This document shows, one piece after another, positions 1 through 7,196 of a stretch of 19,327 nucleotides of DNA. The DNA comes from RGIG426 sp045643425 (GTDB taxonomy: Bacteria > Bacillota > Clostridia > Oscillospirales > Acutalibacteraceae). Made by a program: the position numbers and the translations under genes. Location of the stretch: positions 1 through 19,327 of the forward strand of contig JAZUKW010000073.1 in NCBI GenBank assembly GCA_045643425.1. The letters are read 5' to 3'. The notes beneath the pieces are model-generated. The model was not told the DNA's origin. It made no database searches and saw only the letters and a program-made list of their open reading frames with translations. Each line of letters opens with the position of its first letter. The stretch's first letter is position 1.

Positions 1-1191
1 GCGCAGGAGGGCGTGCTCAACATCGTCTTTAAAATTGCGGACGACAAGGGACTTCTCCTCTACGATATGAAAGACCTCCGCGCCCTGCTCAACTACGTGA
101 ACGACCACAAAGACGAATATACCACCACCTACGGCTCGATCGCCACCGCCTCGCTCGGCACGCTCGTGCGCGAGCTTCTCCCGCTCGAGACGCAGGGCGG
201 CGACAAATTCTTCGGCGAGCCGCCGCTGGACATCAAAGATTGGCTTCGCTGTGACGCCTCCGGCAACGGGATGATCCACCTGCTCGACTGCGTCAAGCTC
301 GCCCAAAACCCGACGCTGTACGCGACGTTCCTGCTGTGGATGATGTCCGAGCTGTATACCGTTCTCCCCGAGGTCGGCGACTGCGACAAACCGAAGCTCG
401 TGTTCTTCTTCGACGAAGCGCACATGCTGTTCTCCGATGCGCCGAAAGCGCTCGTCCAAAAAATCGAGCAGGTCGTGAAGCTCATCCGCTCGAAGGGTGT
501 CGGCATCTATTTCGTCACCCAAAACCCCGCCGATATTCCGGACAGCGTTTTGGCGCAGCTCTCCAACCGCATCCAGCACGCCCTGCGCGCCTACACGCCG
601 GCGGAGCAGCGCGCCGTGCGCGCCGCCGCCGATTCGATGCGCGCCAACCCCGCGTTCTCCACCGAACAGGTGATCATGGAGCTCGGCGTCGGCCACGCGC
701 TCGTCTCCGTCCTTGATGCGGACGGCGTCCCCGGCATCGTGCAGCAAACCTCGATCATCTGCCCGCAGAGCCTGATGGCGCCGGCGGATGACGCCACCCG
801 CAACCAAATGAAAGCCATGGACGGTATGTCGAAATACGACGCTTCCTACGACAGCGAGACCGCTTACGAGGTGCTGGAGCAGCAGAAAGCCGCCTCCGCC
901 GAGGAAGACCGTTTGGCGGCGGAGCGCGAGGCGTTCGAGCGCGAAAAAGCCGAATACGAAGCCCAAAAACAAAAAGAAGAGGCCGCGGCGGAAAAGCAAC
1001 GCGAAAAAGACGAAGCCGCCGCCGAAAAGCAGCGTGAAAAAGAAGAGGCCGCCGCCGAGAAGAAAAAAGAGAAAGCCGAAGCGGAAGCCAAAAAGAAGCT
1101 CGATCGCCGGATGTCCAAAATCGAGACCCAGCTCATCAGCGCCGGCGGCCAGGTGCTCAAACGCACCCTGCTCAAAACGCTGTTCAAGTAA
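1..1191 (+). CDS. HerA-like/DUF853 (YjgR-type) ATPase, 5' truncated by the window
   Basis: The reading frame is open from base 1, so this is the C-terminal 396 residues of a longer protein; the Walker A region lies outside the window. The Walker B strand is visible as LVFFFDEAHMLF near residue 135, followed by a sensor-like YFVTQNP and the conserved LSNRIQHALRAYTP segment. These are typical of the DUF853/YjgR branch of HerA-FtsK ATPases, which run to about 500 residues. The last 100 residues are a Lys/Glu/Ala-rich, probably coiled-coil stretch ending in a short basic tail. The cellular role of this branch is poorly known; a DNA-translocating helicase is inferred only from fold. It converges with the transketolase operon and ends just before a hairpin terminator. 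Confidence 0.88.
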   Translation, partial: AQEGVLNIVFKIADDKGLLLYDMKDLRALLNYVNDHKDEYTTTYGSIATASLGTLVRELLPLETQGGDKFFGEPPLDIKDWLRCDASGNGMIHLLDCVKLAQNPTLYATFLLWMMSELYTVLPEVGDCDKPKLVFFFDEAHMLFSDAPKALVQKIEQVVKLIRSKGVGIYFVTQNPADIPDSVLAQLSNRIQHALRAYTPAEQRAVRAAADSMRANPAFSTEQVIMELGVGHALVSVLDADGVPGIVQQTSIICPQSLMAPADDATRNQMKAMDGMSKYDASYDSETAYEVLEQQKAASAEEDRLAAEREAFEREKAEYEAQKQKEEAAAEKQREKDEAAAEKQREKEEAAAEKKKEKAEAEAKKKLDRRMSKIETQLISAGGQVLKRTLLKTLFK

Positions 1192-1200
1192 AAACGGCAT

Positions 1201-1235
1201 AAAAAATCACGCAACCGTTGGTTGCGGGATTTTTA
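1201..1235. terminator. Bidirectional intrinsic terminator
   Basis: A 7-bp stem (1210-1216 with 1220-1226) has a GTT loop and is extended past one mismatch by an A-tract/T-tract pairing (1202-1208 with 1228-1234). It lies between the convergent HerA-like gene and the transketolase operon and can serve both strands. Confidence 0.8.
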
Positions 1236-1246
1236 GTATCTAAAAC

Positions 1247-2197
1247 TTATTTCGCTTTCTTTTCGAGCGCGAGCTTCACGTTCTTCACGATGTTCTCAGC
1301 CGAAAGCCCGAACTCCTTGAGCAGATCTGCCGCCGGGCCGGACTTGCCGAACGTATCCTCCACGCCGACACGCACCACCGGCACGGGAACGGTTTCCGCT
1401 ACCACCTCGGCGACAGCGCTTCCGAGACCGTTTAAGATGCTATGCTCCTCGGCAGTCACGATCACGCCCGTTTCGCGCGCGGCTTTTTCGATAATGTCGC
1501 GGTCGATCGGCTTGATGGTCGCCATGTTGATGATACGGGCGGAAATGCCCTCGGCTTTCAGCGTTTCATACGCCTCGAGCGCCTCTTTGACCATAAGGCC
1601 GGTCGCAATAACGGTCACGTCGGTGCCGTCTTTAAGCTGCACGCCCTTGCCGATCTCGAACGGGCAATCCTCGTCGAACACCACCGGCACAGACAAGCGG
1701 CCAAACCGCAGATACACCGGGCCGTCCCACTCATACGCGGCTTTCACCGCTTTTTTCGCCTCATAGTAGTCGGCGGGGTTGAGAACCGCCATGCCGGGGA
1801 TACCGCGCATCAGCCCGAGATCCTCGATACATTGGTGGGTCGCGCCGTCCTCGCCGACGGAGATACCGCCGTGGCTCGCCGCCACCTTGACGTTCAGACG
1901 CGGATACGCGATCGAGTTGCGAATTTGCTCATACGCACGACCGGTCGCGAACATCGCAAACGAAGAGATAAATACCGTCTTGCCGCAGGACGCAAGTCCC
2001 GCCGCGACACCGGTCATATTTGCCTCGGCGATACCGGCGTTAAAGAACCGATCGGGGAACGCCTTTTTAAACGTGCCGGTGCGGGTCGCGCCCGCGAGGT
2101 CGGCGTCCATAACGATAATATCGTCGTGTTCTTTTCCAAGCTCCACCAGCGCGTCGCCGTAGCCTTCACGGGTGGCTTTTTTCATTACGTCCGCCAT
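1247..2197 (-). CDS. Transketolase, C-terminal subunit (split enzyme)
   Basis: This 316-residue protein carries the pyrimidine-binding and C-terminal domains of transketolase. Visible family features include the DADLAGATRTGTF segment, FFNAGIAEANMTGVAAGLA (its Glu is the usual partner of the thiamine N1'), and SHGGISVGEDGATHQ. Transketolase moves two-carbon ketol units between sugar phosphates in the non-oxidative pentose phosphate pathway. Many Clostridia and archaea make it as two polypeptides, and the N-terminal half is the gene just upstream. A GTG two codons earlier is in frame, but it sits almost on the AGGAGG at 2205-2210. The ATG at 2197 has a 7-base spacing and is preferred. Only two bases separate it from the stop of the upstream gene, which suggests translational coupling. 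A 1-deoxyxylulose-5-phosphate synthase half is less likely because that enzyme is normally a single chain. Confidence 0.93.
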   Translation of the reverse strand: MADVMKKATREGYGDALVELGKEHDDIIVMDADLAGATRTGTFKKAFPDRFFNAGIAEANMTGVAAGLASCGKTVFISSFAMFATGRAYEQIRNSIAYPRLNVKVAASHGGISVGEDGATHQCIEDLGLMRGIPGMAVLNPADYYEAKKAVKAAYEWDGPVYLRFGRLSVPVVFDEDCPFEIGKGVQLKDGTDVTVIATGLMVKEALEAYETLKAEGISARIINMATIKPIDRDIIEKAARETGVIVTAEEHSILNGLGSAVAEVVAETVPVPVVRVGVEDTFGKSGPAADLLKEFGLSAENIVKNVKLALEKKAK

Positions 2198-2199
2198 GA

Positions 2200-3045
2200 T
2201 CACGCCTCCTCACACGCTTTAAGCGCCGCTTTCAGTTCCGCCATCGCGACCTCATATTCTTCGGCGTTGGTGGCTTTGCCGTGCCAGCCCACTTGGTTTT
2301 CCATAAAGGAGACGCCGTGGCCCTTGACGGTTTTCAAAACGATCGCGGTCGGTTTTCCCGAAACGGCGCGCGCCGCGGTCACCGCTTTGTCGATCGATTC
2401 AAAATCGTGACCGTCCGCCTCAAACACGGTGAAGCCGAACGCCTCGAATTTTTCTTTGATCGGATACGGCGAGTTGACTTCCTCGAGGCAACCGTCGATT
2501 TGCAGGTTGTTGTTGTCGATAAACAACGTCAGATTGTCAAGCCCTTTGGCACAAGCGAACATCGCCGCCTCCCACACTTGACCTTCTTCGATCTCACCGT
2601 CGCCGAGAATGGCATACACGTGATACTCTTTCTTATCGAGCTTGGCGGCCAGCGCCATACCCGCCGCCGCGGAAACGCCCTGACCGAGCGAGCCGGTAGA
2701 CATATCCACGCCCGGCGTTTTTTGCATATCCGGGTGGCCCTGCAAAAAGCTGTCCGGCTTGCGCAGACGCGCGATCTCGCTTTCGGGGAAGAACCCGTGA
2801 AGCGTCAGCGCGCCGTAAAGCGCGGGAGCGGTATGCCCTTTCGACAGCACCAAGCGGTCACGGTCGGGCCACTTCGGGTTTTTCGGGTCTACCTTCAGCA
2901 CACAGCGATACAGATACGCCATGGTTTCCGTAATGGAGAGCGAGCCTCCGGGGTGCCCGCTCTTGGCATGAAAAGTACCCTCGATGATCGCCAAACGGAT
3001 TTTGGCGGCGTCGATGGCAAGTTGCTTTTTTAATGACGATTCCAT
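2200..3045 (-). CDS. Transketolase, N-terminal subunit (thiamine diphosphate-binding)
   Basis: The 281-residue protein matches the N-terminal half of transketolase. It has SGHPGGSLSITE near the start, LSKGHTAPALYGAL, TGSLGQGVSAAAGMALAAKL, and the thiamine/Mg2+ motif GDGEIEEGQVWEA...DNNNLQIDG. KGHGVSFMENQVGWHGKA closes the domain. The start at 3045 is chosen because AAGGAG lies 9 bases upstream; an in-frame ATG twelve codons earlier has no such site. It is the first gene of a two-gene operon with the C-terminal subunit, and both chains are needed for an active enzyme. Confidence 0.93.
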   Translation of the reverse strand: MESSLKKQLAIDAAKIRLAIIEGTFHAKSGHPGGSLSITETMAYLYRCVLKVDPKNPKWPDRDRLVLSKGHTAPALYGALTLHGFFPESEIARLRKPDSFLQGHPDMQKTPGVDMSTGSLGQGVSAAAGMALAAKLDKKEYHVYAILGDGEIEEGQVWEAAMFACAKGLDNLTLFIDNNNLQIDGCLEEVNSPYPIKEKFEAFGFTVFEADGHDFESIDKAVTAARAVSGKPTAIVLKTVKGHGVSFMENQVGWHGKATNAEEYEVAMAELKAALKACEEA

Positions 3046-3082
3046 CTTTAACGGCTCCTTTATTATGACATCCGAACACACT

Positions 3083-3120
3083 TTTTACAGTATAACACAT
3101 TCTTTTCGATTTTCCTATAT
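3083..3120 (-). promoter_or_regulatory. Candidate promoter of the transketolase operon
   Basis: On the minus strand an extended -10 (TGTGTTATACT, hexamer at 3094-3089) lies about 45 bases before the start codon. No good -35 is seen at 17 bases. The upstream DNA to about 3160 is extremely A/T-rich and may act as an UP-like element or as the untidy end of the M14 gene. Confidence 0.45.
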
Positions 3121-3157
3121 CTTTTTCAAATTTTTTTATTTTTTTCGAAAAAATTTT

Positions 3158-4003
3158 CTATAAAACCGCCGCCAAAAATAACAGCCTTCGCACTTTGCCG
3201 TACACCGTCAAAAAATCCGTCAGCGGCAGCGGGTTTTCGCCCCGCCCGCATTCCACGGTAAACGCCGGCCGACCGAATTCCTCAATAAACCAATCCTTGA
3301 ACCCGCCGCCCACCGCAAGTCCCGTCGGCTCGTCGAGCGCATATCCTGCGGCATCCGCCAGCAGCCGCGCCATCATCGCCGCCCGCTCCGGCGTGCGGTG
3401 ACCGAACCGCCAATAGATGACCTCGCCCTGCGTATGCAGCGATACCGCGTGGGCGGGCTGCACCCGACGGCACAGCGCCGTCAGCGCCGCCGTTTCCGGC
3501 TCGCTTTCGGGAGCGACACCGCCGTATCGCCGCGGCGACGGCGAAAAAATCCCGTTTTTTCGCTCCAGCTCTTGCAATTTGTCCCATCCCGCATTAAAAT
3601 TGTGGTTGAGATCGACGCCCCGCGCGTTCGCCTGCCACGTCGTATCCCCGCCGAGCGCCCTTTCCGTGCCGTCGGGGTTAAGACACGGCACAAACAGTAG
3701 CCGGCGCCCGTGCATCGCTTTCGCGATAGCGATAGCTTCGGCGGCCTTGCCGCTTTCAAGATGGGCGCACGTATCCTCGATAAACCGATACAACAGCAGC
3801 GCGGTCATCCATTCCTGCGCGTGCGTGCCGCCGACAAACAGCACGGTGTGCACCCCTTGCCCGAGCGAAAATCCGTCGATCTCCCGCCCGCGGGCGCTTT
3901 GGCCGATCGAACGGCGCACAAGCCGCGGATACCGCGCACACAGCGCCGCGCCCCACGCGTCTCTCACCGCTTCGGTGGGCGGCGTTTCGGTTATGATCTC
4001 CAT
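3158..4003 (-). CDS. M14-family zinc carboxypeptidase (gamma-D-glutamyl-diamino acid peptidase-like)
   Basis: This 281-residue single-domain metallopeptidase shows the M14 zinc site: H61 and E64 in GGTHAQEW, and H190 in SLHTQGE. The substrate-binding segment is RGVDLNHNFNAGW (129-140), and the catalytic glutamate is E251 in FTVECGRGENPLPL. The pattern resembles peptidases that cut gamma-D-Glu-diaminopimelate links in peptidoglycan peptides, but ordinary carboxypeptidases share the core. There is no signal peptide, so it is probably cytoplasmic or in the spore compartment. The frame stays open far upstream through the 60-bp repeat array, which is an artefact. The true start is the ATG at 4003, which has GAGGTGG five bases upstream. 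It diverges from the NUDIX gene across 42 bases. Confidence 0.88.
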   Translation of the reverse strand: MEIITETPPTEAVRDAWGAALCARYPRLVRRSIGQSARGREIDGFSLGQGVHTVLFVGGTHAQEWMTALLLYRFIEDTCAHLESGKAAEAIAIAKAMHGRRLLFVPCLNPDGTERALGGDTTWQANARGVDLNHNFNAGWDKLQELERKNGIFSPSPRRYGGVAPESEPETAALTALCRRVQPAHAVSLHTQGEVIYWRFGHRTPERAAMMARLLADAAGYALDEPTGLAVGGGFKDWFIEEFGRPAFTVECGRGENPLPLTDFLTVYGKVRRLLFLAAVL

Positions 4004-4045
4004 AAAAACCACCTCAAAAAATCCTATGAAAGCGAGGTCTGTTCT

Positions 4046-4591
4046 ATGAATTTTCGTGAAACCACCGTCCGAAAAAACGTCGTCCACAAGGGCGCGATCC
4101 TCACCATGCGCGAGGATGACGCCAAAACCGCCGACGGACGCGACTGCACCCGTGTTGTCGTGGAGCATCCGGGCGGCGTGTGTGTCGCCGCCGTCACCGC
4201 CGACGATAAGATCCTGCTTGTGCGCCAATGGCGCTACCCGTTCGAGGAAGAAACGTGGGAACTGCCGGCAGGCAAGCTCGAAACCACCGACACAGACACC
4301 AAAACCGCCGCCGTCCGCGAACTGAAAGAGGAAACGGGGGCCACCGCTAAAACGTGGAAATTCCTCGGCAACATGTACCCGACCCCCGGCTTTTGCACCG
4401 AGATCGACCGGATCTATGAGGCGACCGACCTCACGTTCGGCGAAGCCGACCCCGACGACGACGAATTTTTGACCCTCGCCGCCGTCCCGCTCAAGGACGC
4501 GCTCACCCGCGTGATGAACGGCGAATTGCCGGACGCCAAAACCCAGATCGGCATCCTCAAGGTCTGCGCCGAACGCGGCATTTTGCCGTAA
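4046..4591 (+). CDS. nudF: NUDIX hydrolase, ADP-ribose pyrophosphatase type
   Basis: This 181-residue protein matches the ADP-ribose pyrophosphatase NUDIX family, which cleaves ADP-ribose to AMP and ribose-5-phosphate. Its features are VLLVRQWRYP-like ILLVRQWRYPFEEETWELPAG, then the NUDIX helix ending AVRELKEETGA, then YPTPGFCTEIDRIYEA (the SPGF...E region). The RELKEE glutamates for Mg2+ are intact. The first part of the NUDIX box is one residue longer than usual (ETTDTDTKTAAV), and the canonical upstream Glu is replaced by the Thr/Asp stretch. The start at 4046 has GCGAGG eight bases upstream. No convincing promoter is visible in the 42-base divergent gap with the M14 gene. Confidence 0.9.
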   Translation: MNFRETTVRKNVVHKGAILTMREDDAKTADGRDCTRVVVEHPGGVCVAAVTADDKILLVRQWRYPFEEETWELPAGKLETTDTDTKTAAVRELKEETGATAKTWKFLGNMYPTPGFCTEIDRIYEATDLTFGEADPDDDEFLTLAAVPLKDALTRVMNGELPDAKTQIGILKVCAERGILP

Positions 4592-4600
4592 TTTTCGAAC

Positions 4601-4920
4601 AAACCCGCGGCGTGTATGTAGGGGTCGGCGCCCTCGACGACCCTTTCCGAATTGTCGCACAAACCCGCGGCGTGTATGTAGGGGTCGGCGTCCTCGACGA
4701 CCCTTCCCGAATTGTCGCACAAAACCGCGGCGTGTATGTAGGGGTCGGCGTCCTCGGCGACCCTTTCCGAATTGTCGCACAAACCCGCGGCGTGTATGTA
4801 GGGGTCGGCGTCCTCGACGACCCTTCCCGAATTGTCGCACAAAACCGCGGCGTGTATGTAGGGGTCGGCGTCCTCGACGACCCTTCCCGAATTGTCGCAC
4901 AAACCCGCGGCGTGTCTGTA
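4601..4920. repeat. Tandem array of a 60-bp unit, about 5.3 copies
   Basis: The sequence repeats with an exact 60-base period from 4601 to 4920, with only a few substitutions per copy. The preceding ten bases (4591-4600) look like a decayed edge. Each unit holds GGGTCG...CGACCC arms that can form a hairpin, and a CCGCGG palindrome. Copies alternate between two variants (CTTTCC with AAACCC, CTTCCC with AAAACC), which points to growth by a 120-bp step. There are no unique spacers, so it is not CRISPR. Because 60 is divisible by three, several frames stay open through it; I see no evidence that it is translated. It begins 9 bases after the NUDIX stop and ends 54 bases from the 3' end of tRNA-Thr. 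Confidence 0.97.
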
Positions 4921-4934
4921 TTATCAAAACAACA

Positions 4935-4965
4935 AAATCCGCCCGAGGCTTTGCCCTGGGCGTAT
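4935..4965 (-). terminator. Intrinsic terminator of tRNA-Thr
   Basis: A 10-bp stem with one mismatch and one wobble (4940-4949 with 4953-4962) has a three-base loop. On the minus strand it is followed by GGATTTTGTTGTTTT. It lies just 3' of tRNA-Thr and could also stop plus-strand reading from the NUDIX gene. Confidence 0.7.
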
Positions 4966-4974
4966 TTCATTCTT

Positions 4975-5050
4975 TGGAGCTGGTGAACGGACTCGAACCC
5001 CCGACCTGCTGATTACAAATCAGCTGCTCTACCAACTGAGCTACACCAGC
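4975..5050 (-). tRNA. tRNA-Thr (anticodon TGT)
   Basis: The cloverleaf is complete. The acceptor pairs GCTGGTG with CACCAGC, the D-arm has GCTC...GAGC, the anticodon loop TTTGTAA reads ACA, and the T-arm contains GGTTCGAGTCC. CCA is encoded (4977-4975). It is a single tRNA transcription unit with its own promoter and terminator. Confidence 0.97.
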
Positions 5051-5063
5051 GTAACTGTTTTGC

Positions 5064-5092
5064 ACTATAGCATACGCCCGCAAAAAAGTCAA
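5064..5092 (-). promoter_or_regulatory. Sigma-A promoter of tRNA-Thr
   Basis: On the minus strand, TTGACT (5092-5087), a 17-base spacer and TATAGT (5069-5064) with an extended TGC lie 14 bases before the tRNA 5' end. Confidence 0.88.
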
Positions 5093-5093
5093 G

Positions 5094-5130
5094 AAAAAAA
5101 GACCAACTCGCACAGCGTTTTGGTCTTTTT
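5094..5130. terminator. Hairpin terminator after the papain-like gene
   Basis: An 11-bp stem (5096-5106 with 5120-5130) contains an inner CGC/GCG pair and is flanked by A and T tracts on both sides. It overlaps the end of the minus-strand gene stopping at 5130 and lies directly upstream of the tRNA-Thr -35 box, so it insulates the tRNA. Confidence 0.72.
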
Positions 5131-5675
5131 CATTCCCCCGCCACCGGCGGTTTATACGCGCGCAGCTTTCCGGAAAACACCGTTTTCCCCTCGGGGAGCG
5201 CCAAAAAATCCACCGGACGAAACACCGTTTTTTGCGGCATGGTCACGCCCGCGGCCTCCAACTCCCCCGCCACGAATTTCGAGCAATACGACTTATGGTA
5301 GCGGCGCTTGGCTTTGCCGAAGTACGCCAGCAAAACGCCGAGAAAATCATACCGATAGTCTTTACGGTGGCGATACATCTCCTGCATCCGCTCCTGCAAT
5401 TTTTCATACTCTGCGCCGCCCATCGGAAGCTCCACGACGACCGCATCCGTCTCGCGGAAATGACCGAACACACCGGTCTGGGGCGTTTCATGCACAAACC
5501 CGCCGACCAGCGGATTGTGCAGACGCCGCCGTCCGTAGGAATACATCTTCTGCAAATTCGCGTCCAGCGCCAGCGACACGTGGTTATAGGGATCGTGTGT
5601 CATCCGCCGCAGCACCTTGGAAATACACGTGCCGCTTTGGGTCACAACGATATACACAAATTTTTCCTGTTCCAA
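5130..5675 (-). CDS. Permuted papain-like (NlpC/P60-superfamily, YiiX-type) protein
   Basis: This 181-residue protein has the order expected for a circularly permuted papain fold: a His in DPYNHVSLALD (H32) comes first, and a Cys in SYCSKFVAGEL (C131) at the head of a helix. Other members of this broad group are amidases or lipid-modifying thiol enzymes; the substrate here cannot be read from sequence. There is no signal peptide or membrane segment, so it is probably cytoplasmic. The start is a TTG at 5675, supported by AGGAGG seven bases upstream; no ATG fits. It is a single-gene unit with its own promoter and terminator, between tRNA-Thr and tRNA-Arg. The fold assignment rests on motifs only. 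Confidence 0.72.
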   Translation of the reverse strand: MEQEKFVYIVVTQSGTCISKVLRRMTHDPYNHVSLALDANLQKMYSYGRRRLHNPLVGGFVHETPQTGVFGHFRETDAVVVELPMGGAEYEKLQERMQEMYRHRKDYRYDFLGVLLAYFGKAKRRYHKSYCSKFVAGELEAAGVTMPQKTVFRPVDFLALPEGKTVFSGKLRAYKPPVAGE

Positions 5676-5706
5676 ACCGGCACCTCCTCACGTCTTTGTT
5701 GCGGAC

Positions 5707-5735
5707 AGTATACCACACCGTTTCCAAAAACGCAA
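5707..5735 (-). promoter_or_regulatory. Sigma-A promoter of the papain-like gene
   Basis: On the minus strand, TTGCGT (5735-5730), a 17-base spacer and TATACT (5712-5707) with extended TGG lie about 30 bases upstream of the TTG start. Confidence 0.72.
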
Positions 5736-5803
5736 TGGAAAATCTGCACAAACTTTTCCTCCCTCACCGATATAATTTGTTTTTGTTTTTTGTAAAATTG
5801 GGG

Positions 5804-5832
5804 TTGCAAAAACAAGGAAAATAGGATAGAAT
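5804..5832 (+). promoter_or_regulatory. Sigma-A promoter of tRNA-Arg
   Basis: TTGCAA, a 17-base spacer and TAGAAT lie 19 bases upstream of the tRNA 5' end. Confidence 0.75.
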
Positions 5833-5851
5833 AAGAAAGTCGCCAATACAT

Positions 5852-5928
5852 CCGCCCGTGGCGAAGCTGGATATCGCAGTGGATTCCGATTCCAAAGGCC
5901 GGGGGTTCGAATCCCTCCGGGCGGGCCA
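5852..5928 (+). tRNA. tRNA-Arg (anticodon CCG)
   Basis: The acceptor pairs CCGCCCG with CGGGCGG, with discriminator G and encoded CCA. The D-arm GCGA...TCGC, the anticodon loop TTCCGAT (CCG, reading CGG) and the T-arm GGTTCGAATCC are all present. The first acceptor base is C rather than the more common G. Confidence 0.96.
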
Positions 5929-5929
5929 A

Positions 5930-5966
5930 AAAGCACCAAGCGCTTTTGTGCTTGGTGCTTTCATTT
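5930..5966 (+). terminator. Intrinsic terminator of tRNA-Arg
   Basis: A perfect 12-bp stem (5930-5941 with 5950-5961) with an 8-base loop is followed by TCATTTTAT, directly after the CCA end. Confidence 0.85.
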
Positions 5967-5987
5967 TATAAAATTCCCAAATTTTAC

Positions 5988-6016
5988 TTGCACCTTGTTC
6001 CAAAATAGTGTAAAGT
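5988..6016 (+). promoter_or_regulatory. Sigma-A promoter of the methyltransferase operon
   Basis: TTGCAC, a 17-base spacer and TAAAGT lie about 32 bases upstream of the ATG at 6049. Confidence 0.65.
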
Positions 6017-6048
6017 AAAAAGGTAAATGGCAAAAAGGAGGGATTTTG

Positions 6049-7155
6049 ATGCGTTTTTGTGCGCCGTGTCTGTTCGGGATCGAGGGCGTGTTGGCGGACG
6101 AGCTGAAGCGCCTCGGCGCGGATAAAGTCGAAGCGCAAAACGGCCGCGTGCTGTTCTCCGGCGATGAGGCGATCCTCGCTCGCGCCAACATCCAAAGCCG
6201 CTTTGCCGAACGCATCCAGATCCTCGTAGGCAGCTTTCCCGCCCGCTCGTTCGAGGAACTGTATCAAGGCGTGCGCGCCCTGCCATGGGCGGACTATATC
6301 GGCAAGCTCGACCGTTTTCCCGTTAAAGGCTGGTCGCTCAATTCCGCGCTGCACAGTATTCCCGACTGCCAATCCATCGTCAAAAAAGCGGTGGTGGACA
6401 AGCTCAATCAAACCTACCACCAAGCCCGCTTCGCCGAAACCGGCGCACTGTACCAAATCCAATTTACCATCCTCAAAGACGAGGTTTCGTTGCTGCTCGA
6501 CACGAGCGGCGCGGGACTGCATAAACGCGGCTACCGCGAGATCTCCGGCGCCGCACCCCTCAAAGAAACACTCGCCGCGGCGATCGCCGACCTTGCGCGC
6601 GCCCGTCGTGCCGAGCGCCTTTTCGACCCCTGCTGCGGCTCGGGCACGCTTTTGATCGAAGCGGCGCTCCAAGCGGCGAAGATCGCGCCGGGCAAATCCC
6701 GCGCCTTTGCCGCCGAGGAATGGGCGCTCGTTCCCGCCGCCGTGTGGCAGGAGGAACGCGAGCGCGCCGTTTCGTTTGAACAGCCCGACCGCCTGCCCGC
6801 ACTGTTCGGCTCGGACGTGGACCCCGAGGTGCTTTCCCTCTGCCGCGACAACGCCGAAAAGGCAGGTGTCGCCGCCCGTTTGGAGACCGCGGTGCGCGAC
6901 CTGCGCCGCTTTGAGCCGATCGGTGACTCGGGTACGGTGCTTTGCAACCCGCCCTACGGCGAGCGGCTTTTAGACGTGCGCACCGCGCAGGATCTCATCC
7001 GCGCCATGGGCAAGGTCTTCGTCGAAAAGCCCGGCTGGAACTACGCGATCATCAGCCCGGACGAGGAGTTCGAGACACTGTTCGGCCGCCCGGCGAAAAA
7101 GCGCCGCAAGCTGTATAACGGAATGCTCAAATGCACTCTTTATATGTATTTTTAA
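6049..7155 (+). CDS. THUMP-domain class I SAM-dependent RNA methyltransferase (RlmL N-terminal/YpsC-like)
   Basis: This 368-residue protein has an N-terminal THUMP-type RNA-binding region (about 45-165) and a Rossmann methyltransferase domain. The SAM motif is FDPCCGSGT (192-200) and the catalytic N-methyltransferase motif is NPPYG (300-304). This is the architecture of the stand-alone enzyme that makes N2-methylguanosine in 23S rRNA (the RlmL N-terminal half in E. coli). The exact target base is inferred. The ATG at 6049 follows AAGGAGG by about 7 bases; a TTG one codon earlier is less well spaced. It leads a plus-strand cluster with the lipid kinase 41 bases downstream. Confidence 0.92.
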   Translation: MRFCAPCLFGIEGVLADELKRLGADKVEAQNGRVLFSGDEAILARANIQSRFAERIQILVGSFPARSFEELYQGVRALPWADYIGKLDRFPVKGWSLNSALHSIPDCQSIVKKAVVDKLNQTYHQARFAETGALYQIQFTILKDEVSLLLDTSGAGLHKRGYREISGAAPLKETLAAAIADLARARRAERLFDPCCGSGTLLIEAALQAAKIAPGKSRAFAAEEWALVPAAVWQEERERAVSFEQPDRLPALFGSDVDPEVLSLCRDNAEKAGVAARLETAVRDLRRFEPIGDSGTVLCNPPYGERLLDVRTAQDLIRAMGKVFVEKPGWNYAIISPDEEFETLFGRPAKKRRKLYNGMLKCTLYMYF

Positions 7156-7196
7156 CGAACGCTTGACAGAAATTAAAACGAAAAGAGGTACCACCC

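Noticed and set aside
1442..2410. A 322-residue plus-strand frame across the transketolase genes
   Set aside because: It crosses two well-supported genes on the other strand and shows no recognisable domain.
3120..3160. Terminator for the M14 gene in the A/T-rich stretch
   Set aside because: A TTTTTTCGAAAAAA palindrome is present, but there is no GC stem followed by a T-run, so I do not call it.
3985..4045. Divergent promoters between the M14 and NUDIX genes
   Set aside because: Only weak -10-like words (TATGAT, TAGGAT) without matching -35 boxes were found in this short gap.
4601..4920. CRISPR array
   Set aside because: Units are contiguous 60-mers with no unique spacers, and no cas genes are present.
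7163..7180. TTGACA before the lipid kinase gene as a -35 box
   Set aside because: No -10-like hexamer occurs at 16-18 bases; the gene is more simply cotranscribed with the methyltransferase.
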